A DNA stretch of 64,000 bases. Source: Stentor coeruleus. Lineage: Eukaryota; Ciliophora; Heterotrichea; Heterotrichida; Stentoridae. Below, in pieces: positions 1-10,348 of the stretch. The position numbers and the translations under genes are program-made. How positions within the stretch are numbered: the first letter of the stretch is position 1; the number at the start of each line of letters is the position of its first letter. Where the stretch lies: contig MPUH01000072.1 of NCBI GenBank assembly GCA_001970955.1, positions 1 through 64,000 on the forward strand, read 5' to 3'. The notes beneath the pieces were generated by a model. It ran no database searches. It saw only the letters and a list, made by a program, of their open reading frames with translations, and was not told the DNA's origin.

Positions 1-36
1 CATATATAAAACCTAAACATCATCATAAACCTCAAA

Positions 37-1944
37 TTATTTTATCATTATCTTCTGTATATTCTCCAAAATATTCCTCTCAGCCTTCAAGTGTTTCCAA
101 AGTAGTACATTATTATACCTAATAACTTCAAAATATGGCGCATACATATCAATATTTTCCTTAACTGGGAAAATTCTTTTAAATTCTCCACATTTCTCCA
201 TATCCTCTTCACAATCAGCTAGTATATCCAAATCTTCAACACCCAAAGGAATCTCTTCTAAACTTTCACAACTAATCAAAGCTGTCAAATTACGATGTCC
301 AATTCTAGAAGACTTATCAAATCCATAAAGCCTACTTGATTTTATATACTCTTGTTCCTTTTCAAAATCCTTACGATCATAAGGAACAACACTTGACAAT
401 GTAAAAATATCGCACATAAGCGAAGTTTTGATCTGTTTATCTAAAGGTGATGATGAAGCTAAAGATGGGCAAACATTAACTTCTAAAAGCCAAGGTCTTA
501 AATTATCATCTATAAGTATATCAAAGCCGTATGTTTCAAAGCAATTATTTCTGTTTTTGCAAGCTTGGTTTATACTGTTGACTACGTGTGGCTCAACAGA
601 TATTAGGGTTTTTATAACAACATCTTCGATTTTCCCAAAGATTTCATCAAAGTCCACACCGATTTCATCATATTTTTTCTTTAGAGCTTTTAGACTCCAT
701 TTTGATCCTTCGCCATCAACATCAGCGTTTGTGTTTTTGACGAATTTCGAAGACTTTTTATTCACACTGAAGTTCGTTAGATGCACATAACGTTTTTTAA
801 GCTTTTTATGCTCAGTTGTATACTTTTCTGTTGCAAACCTCACAAGGCCATCTTTGTATATATAAATTCTCAATGGGTCAAAGCTCACAACTCCAACATA
901 AATCCTCAGATCATATTTGAACCCATTTAAAGTATGAGGGTTGTTTATATATTTTGACACGACATAGCCTATTTTTTTACATGAAAGTTTTGATTTACCT
1001 GATATAACTTTGATACCTCGTCCACAAGAACTTGCTGAAGGTTTTATTATCCATAAAGATTTTGGGTTTTCCTCACGCTCTGCCTGTAGCCGAGCAAAAT
1101 CCTCAGGAAGAAGATAAGTATATGGGCAGAATTCATATGCTTTCCCATGCTTACGACGCATTTTTAGGATATTTCTCCATAAGTTATCTTTGCGGCCTAG
1201 CTGCCAGATCCCAGGGAAGTGGTTAAGTTTTTGATATGGGTTGAGCTCTTTTATAGAATCTGGTTTTGGAACTGAAGTTATAGAAACATTAAATGAAGAA
1301 GAAGTTGTTTGAGTGAATCCTGCATATATAAATGCACTTAAAAAGCAGTTATATGAGACCGCGCTATCAGATACTTTGAATGTAAGTGGCTTGAGTTTAA
1401 GTTCTTCTTCTTTCATTGCAATAACTTGAGGAGTGACACGAGATGGGCGATGACAATGCTCTGGGTAATCAAAGATAACAGTCGGCTGACGCCATGGGTA
1501 TATGCTTTTAATCAGTAATACAACCCTAGCTCCGGTTAGTTTTAGTCTTTCAATGCTTATTTTATTTTCTGACTCTGAAAAAATTTCCTCTTCTTTATAT
1601 GATGAAATTTTTACCTTAACCCTCGCGCAAGAACATTTTCCTTTTTTGCACATAGGGCAAAACAGTTTCCTATAATCATTATAAGGAGTATTTGATTTTG
1701 CTGTAGCTCTTATTTTATAATCCTTTTTAACTGTTTCCGTTAGTGGCCGTGATGATCCTCTGGCAACTTCTCCTGATGCGAAATTTTTCGATACAATCGA
1801 TTTATCATATAAAGGAGCTTTGCTTTGGGTAAAATTATTGCCTTCAAAGTCTTGGACGAATAGTTTTACAGCTTTGGTCTTTTCAGTTGTAAAAGATGTG
1901 GCATTTCTGATGGGAATGCTGATTGGGGTTTTGTTCCGTAGCAT
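37..1944 (-). CDS. Tubulin tyrosine ligase-like polyglutamylase (TTLL4/5-like)
   Basis: A 635-residue protein that probably adds glutamate side chains to tubulin or other ciliary proteins. The TTL catalytic domain covers about residues 235-535: NHFPGIWQLGRKDNLWRN, the ATP-grasp segments WIIKPSASSCGRGI and LNGFKYDLRIYV, HLTNFSVNKK, and the metal/ATP end CFETYGFDILID followed by PWLLEVNVCPSLA. The tail motif CGEFKRIFP is also seen in TTLL4/5 members, which favours that branch over tyrosine ligase or glycylases. The N-terminal 230 residues are ciliate-specific and include a small Cys cluster, CPMCKKGKCSC (about residue 96), perhaps metal-binding. No intron is needed. Family assignment is firm; whether it initiates or elongates chains cannot be told. 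Confidence 0.93.
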   Translation of the reverse strand: MLRNKTPISIPIRNATSFTTEKTKAVKLFVQDFEGNNFTQSKAPLYDKSIVSKNFASGEVARGSSRPLTETVKKDYKIRATAKSNTPYNDYRKLFCPMCKKGKCSCARVKVKISSYKEEEIFSESENKISIERLKLTGARVVLLIKSIYPWRQPTVIFDYPEHCHRPSRVTPQVIAMKEEELKLKPLTFKVSDSAVSYNCFLSAFIYAGFTQTTSSSFNVSITSVPKPDSIKELNPYQKLNHFPGIWQLGRKDNLWRNILKMRRKHGKAYEFCPYTYLLPEDFARLQAEREENPKSLWIIKPSASSCGRGIKVISGKSKLSCKKIGYVVSKYINNPHTLNGFKYDLRIYVGVVSFDPLRIYIYKDGLVRFATEKYTTEHKKLKKRYVHLTNFSVNKKSSKFVKNTNADVDGEGSKWSLKALKKKYDEIGVDFDEIFGKIEDVVIKTLISVEPHVVNSINQACKNRNNCFETYGFDILIDDNLRPWLLEVNVCPSLASSSPLDKQIKTSLMCDIFTLSSVVPYDRKDFEKEQEYIKSSRLYGFDKSSRIGHRNLTALISCESLEEIPLGVEDLDILADCEEDMEKCGEFKRIFPVKENIDMYAPYFEVIRYNNVLLWKHLKAERNILENIQKIMIK

Positions 1945-2128
1945 ATAATTGTTATTTAAATATTATAACAAGTTTTTGAAAGGAAAAAGGTTAGTTTGTA
2001 AGAAAAAAGTGCCTTTTTTTATGATGAAAAGCTTAACTTTTTGAGGGTTCCATAAAATTTGTATTGGGGAAAGTATGGATTTTAGATTTTAGGGTAAGGG
2101 TTGGAGGATTTTTTAAGGTTTATGCAGG

Positions 2129-2728
2129 TTAATTATCTTTTAAGGTTATATTGAAGAATTTTTGCGCCTGAAATGCCCAAGGCGACTTATTTTCTCTGAA
2201 TTTGATAGGCAGTTTTAGCAGATCATCTCTGTTTTGAAATGCACTCATTGTTCTTATATAGCTTTCTTGGCTGCCTGAATTTTTCTTATGTTGGTTTCCC
2301 TTTGAAATTTTCTCATCAAGCTGGTGTCTGTGTTTTTTTCTAGTGCCGCAGAAATCGTCTTGCTTTCTTCGAGATATCATATCCTCGAAATCTAAGGACT
2401 TAGAAAGTACTCGAAAATTATCAATTTTTATGTCAGCTCTTGTGCTGTTTAGCGAAAAAGGTTCTCTACCGAATTCCACACGCATAGGATTAGTTTTACT
2501 CATAATCCCGATTGGATTATCCTCACAACGTACAGGAGGTAAATAAATTGCCTTTGGGTTCCTAGGTGACTCAGTTCTAGACTCTTGTGGAGTTTCTCTT
2601 GATAACACAATTTTATCATAAACTGACTCAGTAATTGAGGTAATTCTATAAGGATTATACTTATTCATTGAAGCTATAAAGGACCTTTTTTTACCTCTAG
2701 AGCTAAATACTTGAGTGATTAATTCCAT
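2129..2728 (-). CDS. Hypothetical basic protein
   Basis: A 199-residue basic, polar protein, rich in Arg, Lys and Ser and without a recognisable domain, membrane span or signal peptide. Its first ATG directly abuts the TAA stop of the upstream TPR/CNB gene (the junction reads TAAATG), so any promoter would lie inside that gene. A later Met (residue 21 or 75) could be the real start. The frame is open for 600 bases in AT-rich DNA, so it is probably coding. I do not recognise the family. Confidence 0.6.
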   Translation of the reverse strand: MELITQVFSSRGKKRSFIASMNKYNPYRITSITESVYDKIVLSRETPQESRTESPRNPKAIYLPPVRCEDNPIGIMSKTNPMRVEFGREPFSLNSTRADIKIDNFRVLSKSLDFEDMISRRKQDDFCGTRKKHRHQLDEKISKGNQHKKNSGSQESYIRTMSAFQNRDDLLKLPIKFRENKSPWAFQAQKFFNITLKDN

Positions 2729-5095
2729 TTATTGCTTAGAAAATGTTATATGCTCTCTGTGCTTTGTTATGTAATTTTCATATTCAACTTGGGACATGAA
2801 TTTCTGCTTGTATTGACTCCATTCTTTAAAAGACTCTCTTAGAAACTCTTCAGACCACTGCTTAGGGCAATCAAGTTCATAGTCTTTTGTTAGAAATGCT
2901 TTGAGTTTAGCCTATGTAGGAGTTACTAGCAGTTCCTCAGTTAATAGAGGAAAGTGTCTTCGAGTCAAAATAAACACTTTAACTTCACTGCTCTCAGCAA
3001 TAACAGTAAATTTCGCAGGTTTAGACTCAACAAATCCAAAAGTAATCTTGCTATTCCCATCAACATGCTTATTTACATCCACAAGTCCTTCTACCAACAC
3101 CCTTCCTCCAAAATAATCCCCTTCCTTCAAAGGTTTACACAAAATCCTCTCCTTAGCAATTTTTTTCCCTTGTATATCTTTAGGTAAATACTCTTTAGCC
3201 TTATCAAGTTCATCTTTACCCAAATCTATACTTTTTCCTTTAACCCTTTTACTTTTTTTCTTAATTACAGATTTAGGTTGTAGATTCCCTGTATAATAAG
3301 GCTTTGGGGTTTTAGGTCTAATTTTAACATTTGATGTAAGACTAGGTGTTGAAGGTTTAGCAACATATCCTTCCCAATACAAACTACATCTTCCTTTATA
3401 TATAACATAAAGGCCTTTAGATTTTTCCCCAAGCTCAATAATCCTATCATCAATTTTGTATTTTACAGGCTCAATATTTGAAGCTAAAGGGATTAAACTT
3501 ATAGGGTTGCAGCCAAAGAAAAAAGGGAGTTCTTTGAAGAACTTGACCTTGCCGGTTATGTCGTTTTGCATTTCATCTAGTAATATAGATTTATAATCTT
3601 TTTTCGATATTGCTAAAAGCTTAGTTTGTTCCCCTGCCACACAAGTTGCACTTCTTTTAGCATTATCTCCCAAGCCTTCACTTAGCAGAGCTAGTTCACC
3701 AAAAGTCTCCCCATCATACATAGAGTTCACAGTTACTTCTATACCCCCAAAATCCGCTGATTTTTTGAGAATTTTTATTGACCCGCTTATAATAACAAAC
3801 ATCGAATCTCCACTTTCTCCTTGCTTTATAATAACCTCCTCGGGCTCATAATTCTTATAAACCGCGCATTTTAATAGCTTCTGGCGGATATCTCCAGGGA
3901 ACTTAGCGAAAAAGGGTAGATTTCTTACTATTTCTTCTATAACTTCATAATCCCTATCATAAAAATCTTTTTCATACTCACAATCTAGTATTTTTACTGA
4001 ATGCTCACTAAGTCTTTTACCTTCAAATTTTTTCTGGTCGAACTCTTCACGGAATTCAACCGGGTAATGATTGAAATTCAATTCCTTATGAAGTTTATCT
4101 ACTTTATAGTGATAGTCTTTTATTGTATAAAGGTCTTTATAAGGGCTTTCATTCTGAGTTTCTAGCTTTTGTTGAATGAACCCATTATATTTTATATCAA
4201 TAAGGTTGCTTTGCATAGCTCCAACTAGGAGGTTGTGTCTTTTTCTAATAATTGTATCAATTTGGTACTTTTTAAATAGAAGCTCATCGTAAGTTGGGAG
4301 TTCAGGTCTTGGTTTTGGTTGATAAGAAAACTCGATAACACCTTTATTTTTTTTGTCCTTATCAAAACTTTCTGAGTTTTTGCGGGTTTTTAATGAGAGT
4401 CTAGGACTTTTATTAGGACTAAATGGGCTTGAAATACTAACCTGACCTGAGTTTCTACTATTCCTCCTGCTGTTACTAACAGTCCTACTAGGCTCTTTGA
4501 CTATTTCTCCAACTTTAAAAGGGAAAATACGGTTTGGGTTTTTTGGGTTCCTAAATACCCGCTCATCTTCCATTAAACTCTCTTCTGGCTCTACATTGTG
4601 AAAGGCTTCAAGAGCTTCTGATATTTTACCACTACGGAAAAGAGCTAATGATAACAGTTGTAGGTATTTAGGCTTGCGTTCTATCATTATAGCTTTTTTT
4701 ATATAATCAACTGCTAAAGGATATTGTTGGGATGATATATAGCATATCCCTATATTAATAAAAGCACATACATCTTCAGTACTTTGAAATAATTTTATTG
4801 CTTTTTTTAATAGACCAAGTTTCATAAGACAGACACCTAGATTATTTTTTAACCCTTTATGAGTCTCATTTTTATTTAAACCTAGTCGGTATTGGGATAT
4901 TGCTGAGTCAAAATCTCCTTTGAGTCTTAAGGAGTAACCTTGATGGAAAAAGTACTCAGCTGAATTTTCTTTGTAGTAGTGTGTGAATGGAATTATTTCT
5001 ATTGGTTTAAGACACTTGCTTTCTATTAGTTTGCAAATCTCTGAGGAGTTACCTTCAATTGCCACGCTGGCTGAGTTGTTTGCATAAATTTCCAT
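2729..5095 (-). CDS. TPR plus tandem cyclic-nucleotide-binding domain protein (copy 1)
   Basis: A two-exon gene: exon 1 5095-2927, a 15-nt intron, exon 2 2911-2729, giving 783 residues. TPR-like helices lie at about 45-190 (FFHQGYSLRLKGDFDSAISQ and following). CNB domain 1 lies at about 380-500 with the phosphate-binding-cassette motif FGELALL then RSATCVA. A second, more degenerate CNB lies at about 510-720 and is interrupted by a basic insert. The cassette has nine residues between ALL and RSA where PKA regulatory subunits have about four. Exon 2 (about 60 residues) aligns with the C-terminus of the second copy at 13066-15543, which confirms the splice. No kinase domain is present, so it may be a scaffold or PKA-R-like regulator; ligand and partner are unknown. 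Confidence 0.9.
2912..2926 (-). other. 15-nt intron, TPR/CNB gene
   Basis: The intron reads GTAACTCCTACATAG in phase 0. Removing it joins EELL to AKLKAF, which matches the uninterrupted paralogue. If retained it ends the frame at its own TAG. Confidence 0.92.
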
Positions 5096-5890
5096 TTACA
5101 GAATCATTATTTAATTAGCTGAAATAGGTTTTGGGTTTGAAAAGAGTGGTTTTAAGATTGGGGTTATTGTTTGGGATTAGACCTTTGTTAGAAAGTTTGT
5201 GAAAATAAGGCAGGATAGTTTTTTTAAAATGAAATATGAAATTGGTATNTAAAATAAAATATGAAATTAGTATTGTGGAAGTGCTCATTTTTGAATATTC
5301 TGCCTATTTAGATAAAATGTAGCTTGCTAGCTTTGGGGTATAGAAAATATTTCTTAGATATGAGTTTAATGTAGATAAAATTTAAGAAATTTAGAGAAAT
5401 GAAAATGAGATTTAAATTAATCTTATGAATTATAAAATGCTGAGCCTTGATATTTTTATATGATCTATTAGGTGCTAAATTGCATAATAGCTATTATATA
5501 AATTATTTGCTATATAATATCTAAATTTAGAATTGTATCTGTTGCTACTATACATAGAATTTATATAATGCTTGTAATATTATTAACCCTCAAATCATAT
5601 ACTTTAAAATTAAAAGAATTATTTTATCTCTAGTCAAACTAAAATTTAATATCTCCATCTATTAACTATGAAATTTCAAATTTAAATCTTAGAATATTCA
5701 ATCACTAAGTATAAAGGGTGAAATATTTAAACTAAATTTGAATATCTAATCATTAAGTATAAGGGTGAAACATCTTAACTGTCTTTATTACTTTATATAA
5801 ACCTAATAAACTTTACTATATAAATCAAAGCATCTATCTTAGGGTGTTAGCAATATTTCACCAACCATAAATATATTGGTTATAAAGAAA
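5096..5890. other. Intergenic region between divergent genes, with N gap
   Basis: AT-rich spacer between the TPR/CNB gene (-) and alkyl-DHAP synthase (+). It holds one N gap at 5249 and a degenerate pair of about 41-bp direct repeats at about 5692-5732 and 5740-5780, both containing CTAAGTATAAAGGGTGAAA-like or AAGTATAAGGGTGAAA-like sequence. I see no gene. Confidence 0.7.
5225..5273. repeat. 24-bp duplication flanking an N (assembly join)
   Basis: Positions 5225-5248 and 5250-5273 are the same 24-mer with two G/A differences, separated by N at 5249. This is most simply an unmerged contig overlap, perhaps between alleles. Confidence 0.8.
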
Positions 5891-7684
5891 ATGGAAAGGT
5901 GTGGAAATAGATTAAGTCTGATAAGTAATCATCTGAGTCATGTTCCAAAGCATAGCTGGTTCAAATCTGACGGCTGGGTATTTTCTATTTAGGGTTTTCG
6001 TGACACCAAATTTGATGTAAACTCCCAAGGTCAGGTTTTCCTTCAGGGTTCTCGGTACGAATACTCAGGTAAAGTTCTCCCACACTTCGCTAAGTGGATA
6101 GAAGAGCAAGGTATGGATTTTGGTTCTCGAGCAAAAACTCAAGAAGTGATCCCAGTAGATCCTCCTATAAACAATGAGAATTTTCTCCGAGAAGTACAAA
6201 AACTTCCCATCCATGTTAGTCAAGATAGTCAAGAAAGAGCTTTTCATTCTCATGGTCATACACTTCAAGAAATGTTTATAGTCAAATTTAGTAAATTCGC
6301 TAGATGTGTTGATGTTGTTGTATACCCAACAAGTGAAAGCGAAGTTGAAAAAATTATGAATTTAGCTAATGAGCATAATGTACTTTTGGTACCTTATGGA
6401 GGGGGAACTAATGTTACTCATGCTTTGCAGTTAGATGAAAAAGAGATTAGAATGATATGTTCGGTTGATATGAGCAAGATGAATCATGTGAGAATGGTGA
6501 ATCTTACATCGATGACAGCAGTAGTTGAAGCTGGCATTGCTGGGAAAGATATGGAACAAGAGTTGGCGAGATATGGGGTTTGTTGTGGACACGAACCTGA
6601 TTCTGTAGAGTTTTCAACGCTGGGTGGCTGGATCAGCACCAGAGCGTCAGGGATGAAGAAAAACGTTTATGGCAACATTGAGGATATCATAATTTCTGTG
6701 AGGATTGTCACACCTATTGGTACTTGGGAAAAACCTTGTTCGGCTCCAAGACAGTCAACTGGGCCTGATGCCAACAACTTTTTCATCGGCCATGAGGGGC
6801 TTTTCGGTATAATAACCCAAGCAATAATCAAAGTCAAAACCCTTCCAGAAGTCAAAGCATATGATTCAATTATATTCCCATCTTTTGAAATAGGTGCTAA
6901 ATTTATGCATGAATGTGGTATTAAGCAAATACGTCCAGCTAGTATACGTCTTGTTGATAATAAACAGTTTAAGTTTGCTTTAGCTTTGAAGCCTGCTGAG
7001 CATTCTCAATTTAAAACCCTTGTTGATAGTGTTAAAAAATATTATGTGACTACAATTAAAAAGTATGACCCTGAAACAATGTGCGCATGCACTTTAGTTT
7101 TTGAAGGATCTGCAGCACAGGTAGCTTTACAGCAAAAGCAAGTATTAAGCATATCGAAAAAATACAATGGAATGAGAGCTGGGGAAGAAAATGGTAAACG
7201 TGGCTATTTCTTAACTTTTACAATTGCTTATATAAGAGATTTTGGCATGGAGTACTACCTGTATGCAGAAAGTTTTGAAGCTGCAATACCATGGGATTGT
7301 TTAGACAAGTTTTTATATCAAGTTCCAGTAAAATTTATATAGAAAGCTATAGAACAAGCCTGCACTGATAAAGGTATAAGAAAAAAACCTTTTATAAGTT
7401 CGAGAATAACTCAACTTTATGATACTGGATGCTGTATTTATATCTATTTTGGATTTTTCGCAAAAGATTTAGCAGATCCAGTTAAGACATATACAGAAAT
7501 TGAAGATTTGGCTAGAGAAGAGATTATGAAATGTGGAGGGAGTTTATCACATCATCATGGTGTAGGAAAATTACGTAAGGGTTATATGAATAAAGCACTC
7601 GGAGAACCTGCGCTGTCGATGCTTAGAGGGCTACAAAATGCGATAGATCCAAAGAGGATTATGGCAAATAGTAACCTTTTTTAG
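5891..7684 (+). CDS. AGPS: Alkyldihydroxyacetonephosphate synthase, peroxisomal (ether lipids)
   Basis: Exons 5891-5977, 5993-7327 and 7343-7684, joined across two 15-nt introns, give 587 residues (human AGPS is about 658). The enzyme replaces the acyl chain of acyl-DHAP with a fatty alcohol, the first ether-bond step of plasmalogen synthesis, using FAD. Visible are the FAD-binding PYGGGTNV, the block GHEPDSVEFSTLGGW with TRASGMKKNVYGNIED, and near the C-terminus LSHHHGVGKLRK and DPKRIMANSNLF, all close to animal AGPS. Exon 1 carries R7-L-S-L-I-S-N-H-L15, a perfect peroxisomal PTS2 pattern (R-L-x5-H-L), as in animal AGPS. This supports both the 5891 start and peroxisomal import. The 6113 Met would lose this signal. 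Confidence 0.96.
5978..5992 (+). other. 15-nt intron 1, AGPS
   Basis: The intron reads GTATTTTCTATTTAG in phase 0. It separates the PTS2-bearing first exon from GFRDTKFD. Confidence 0.93.
7328..7342 (+). other. 15-nt intron 2, AGPS
   Basis: The intron reads GTAAAATTTATATAG in phase 0. Removing it restores the conserved C-terminal 113 residues, including HHHGVGKLRK. Confidence 0.95.
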
Positions 7685-7750
7685 TTATGAAGTTTATCTT
7701 AATGATAGCTAAATAGATTATGGATTTTAGATTTAACTACAAATCATAGT

Positions 7751-7767
7751 TTATGATTAAAATCAAA
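7751..7767. repeat. Small hairpin between convergent genes
   Basis: AATCATA-GTT-TATGATT forms a 7-bp perfect stem with a 3-nt loop in the 229-bp gap between AGPS (+) and the SMP gene (-). A role in 3' end formation is possible, but the stem is short and AT-rich. Confidence 0.3.
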
Positions 7768-7913
7768 GGTTAAATATATATATATCAAATGTTATGCTTT
7801 ATGTAAAATTATGATGTAATATGACAAATCGGCATATTTTGCATACAAAATCATGTTTATAATATAGTTCGTATATACAAAATCCATGCATTTCATAATT
7901 AAAAGATATTTTG

Positions 7914-10292
7914 TTATTCTAAAGGAACTTCCGATTTATTTCCTTTAAAGATTTTAATCGATCTTTTATTAGGCCATGAGTATTTTCTAATTTTCCTCGA
8001 TAAAGCGCTCACAAGCAATGTATTAATCTGTGGGATTTTACTCAATGCGATTTTACTCATTTTCCCAATAACTGGCTCAATTGAAATCTGGTTCACAGGT
8101 TCAGAAATAAATGAGTACCAACTGCACTTATTCTTAGAGGGTGCATAAAAAAACCTTAATTTGCTATAAAAAGACCTTAGCACCACTTTAACACTGACCG
8201 GCACTGCAGCAACACTCCATTTCAAATCAAATTCCAAATGAATCTTTACATCCCCACGGAACCACAGCTCAAAATCATATAAAAACTCCAAGTCATTATC
8301 AGTCTCTAAAGGAGTAAAATCCCTAATTTCTGGAGGTTCCTGACCAATCTCCACATCTTTAACTTCAATTTCCCCAATGTACTCCGGGTTGTCCTTATTA
8401 TAAATTTTCTTCAGCCTTCTGCATATATATGCTATGAATTTTGGTGAATGCCTCCATTCTGATATAAACGTGTTTAATAAATCATTAAGCCAAATTGCAG
8501 ATTCTGGTTCACCAGCTTTTTCTGGTTCTTTGACTAATGATGATTCATGCTCATTATCATCAATATTGACTATAAAATAAGGGCATTGCGGCCTATGAAG
8601 CTTTGCTATATGATTAAATGATAAATTTTCATTAATATCATCCATCAGTTCAAATTCTTCTAAAGCTTCTTGGAGCTCTTTTTGGTATTTTTGGTATAGG
8701 AATTTATAGGCTAAAGGAATTTTTTCTTTTATGTAATCAACAACTTTATTGTATTCGATTCTAAGCTCTTTGGCCCGGTTTTCAGCAATTTGACTGTCTA
8801 AAACTGATGAATCGTATTGTAAGGCTTCACGACTCATGTTAGAAACCATCTCAAGGAAGTCTTTGCATTTGGTCACACAGTTGAAAATCTCTACACGAAG
8901 TTCTTTGCTATAGCTCTGCATGTCGATAAGCCGGTTTTTCAATTCAGCTAATGGGTCTTCAATGCACATGTTTTCATTTATTACCCAAGAGTTAAGTATT
9001 CTAAGGTTATCTTTATAAATTTCTTCTTCTAAGCCATTAAGGTAAGTTAGGAATTTTATCACATCAGATATATATTCATTGAGTTTTGATGCTTTTTTTT
9101 CTATATGTTTTAGAGTAGGGTTTGAACTTTCTGATGAAGAAAGGTTAGTTAGAAGACGACGGATACGATGGGTTTCTGTAGCTTTTTCAGTTTTGTTTAG
9201 AGCAGTTTTTATAAAGGTCATAGTACGCTTTAGAGTGCGAATACCTTCAGATTTTTCCTCTTCAACAGGTTCAGTGACGTTATCAAGTTTCTGTAAGTTG
9301 AAAGTTATAAGCTCTAGAGTGTACTTAACCCAACTCTCAATGAAAACCTTGTATTTTTGACCGATAATTTTTTCGATCATTGACACGTCCTTCATCACCT
9401 CATCGGCCTTGGGAGCAAACAGTAACGACTCTTCATGCATCGCTTCCATAAGTTTGCTGATTTGATTCTTAACACTATTAACCTCATTATTGATTTTCTT
9501 CAGCTTCATCTCTTTTTTCACCAAAGTCTCAAACTGTGCCAAATCCTTTCTAGCCTCACTAAACTCTGTATTAGCCTCTAAAAACTGTTCTTTCAACTCA
9601 TTAAGTTTCCCTGCAAGTTTAGCAATTTCTGTAGAATGCCCATAAAACTTCTCACCAGCATTTCTGAATCTCATTCCAAAATCCTTATATTTTTTTATAA
9701 TATCTTTATGTGCTTGAGAAATCTCTTGGATTACTTTATCCATCATTAGTTCATTGTCTTTTAGGTATTTTTTACCAGTTTCAAAGCAAAAATCCCTGAA
9801 AAATTTGAACTGGGCCAATGATTTTTTTGACTTAATTTTCTCGAAAATGCTCACCTCTCCCAATTTAATCAGACCATTGGCATATTTTTTATCAGAAAGA
9901 AGGAACTCTTTAAATACCCCAACGAGATCGCTAAAAGTTGGATCATTCGCTGAAATTAGTAAAGCAAATTTCCCCCCATTGCATAAACATTGCATAAGAG
10001 TAAATCTTCTTTCTAAAGGGTATTTGGTCATTTGAATTTTTTTAGGGCTTCTTATAAAATTAGTACTGAAGTTATCAAATTTCTCTTGCGATAGCTTTCT
10101 ATGTGAAATTAAGTTTGGTAAATATTCTTCGCTTTTTATGGTGATATAGTAAAGGAAGATTGTGGCTTCAACAAGGAGGGTTAGGATTATGCCAAAGAGG
10201 AATATAAGGAATGAGAGCAGTCCTGATGGGATGAACTTGGATAAGAAAATGCCAAATATTAAAATACCACATTTGGTAGCTAATGAGTCCAT
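7914..10292 (-). CDS. SMP-domain lipid-transfer membrane protein (TEX2/Nvj2-like)
   Basis: A 792-residue protein. Residues about 9-50 form one or two hydrophobic spans (LLSFLIFLFGIILTLLVEA), followed by a PH-like or linker region and long coiled-coil stretches at about 190-300 and 480-560. The C-terminus, about 605-775, looks like an SMP domain (WLNDLLNTFISEWRHSP, DFELWFRGDVKIHLEFDLKW, LRFFYAPS). SMP domains form lipid-carrying tubes at ER contact sites; an ER anchor plus C-terminal SMP fits TEX2/Nvj2-type proteins. The SMP call is from pattern and domain order. The central coiled coil is unusually long for this family. Confidence 0.75.
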   Translation of the reverse strand: MDSLATKCGILIFGIFLSKFIPSGLLSFLIFLFGIILTLLVEATIFLYYITIKSEEYLPNLISHRKLSQEKFDNFSTNFIRSPKKIQMTKYPLERRFTLMQCLCNGGKFALLISANDPTFSDLVGVFKEFLLSDKKYANGLIKLGEVSIFEKIKSKKSLAQFKFFRDFCFETGKKYLKDNELMMDKVIQEISQAHKDIIKKYKDFGMRFRNAGEKFYGHSTEIAKLAGKLNELKEQFLEANTEFSEARKDLAQFETLVKKEMKLKKINNEVNSVKNQISKLMEAMHEESLLFAPKADEVMKDVSMIEKIIGQKYKVFIESWVKYTLELITFNLQKLDNVTEPVEEEKSEGIRTLKRTMTFIKTALNKTEKATETHRIRRLLTNLSSSESSNPTLKHIEKKASKLNEYISDVIKFLTYLNGLEEEIYKDNLRILNSWVINENMCIEDPLAELKNRLIDMQSYSKELRVEIFNCVTKCKDFLEMVSNMSREALQYDSSVLDSQIAENRAKELRIEYNKVVDYIKEKIPLAYKFLYQKYQKELQEALEEFELMDDINENLSFNHIAKLHRPQCPYFIVNIDDNEHESSLVKEPEKAGEPESAIWLNDLLNTFISEWRHSPKFIAYICRRLKKIYNKDNPEYIGEIEVKDVEIGQEPPEIRDFTPLETDNDLEFLYDFELWFRGDVKIHLEFDLKWSVAAVPVSVKVVLRSFYSKLRFFYAPSKNKCSWYSFISEPVNQISIEPVIGKMSKIALSKIPQINTLLVSALSRKIRKYSWPNKRSIKIFKGNKSEVPLE

Positions 10293-10348
10293 TGTATATT
10301 ATATTTTTAAGTTAAATGTAATTAATTCATTTACAATTTGCGAATATT
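10293..10348. promoter_or_regulatory. 56-bp divergent promoter interval
   Basis: Only 56 AT-rich bases separate the ATG of the SMP gene (-) from the first ATG of the unknown gene at 10349 (+). If both starts are right, both promoters and 5' leaders share this interval. Confidence 0.45.

Noticed and set aside
1-36. Telomere or chromosome end at the left edge
   Set aside because: No telomeric repeat is present; the window simply begins downstream of the TTLL gene.
428-1226. Open frames of 64-120 codons antisense to the TTLL gene
   Set aside because: They mirror a strongly conserved gene on the other strand and have no family resemblance. The same holds for many antisense frames across the window.
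3265-3453. 62-codon minus-strand frame inside the TPR/CNB gene
   Set aside because: Another frame within an established coding region, without conservation.
6667-6855. Antisense frame in AGPS
   Set aside because: Shadow of a well-conserved catalytic region.
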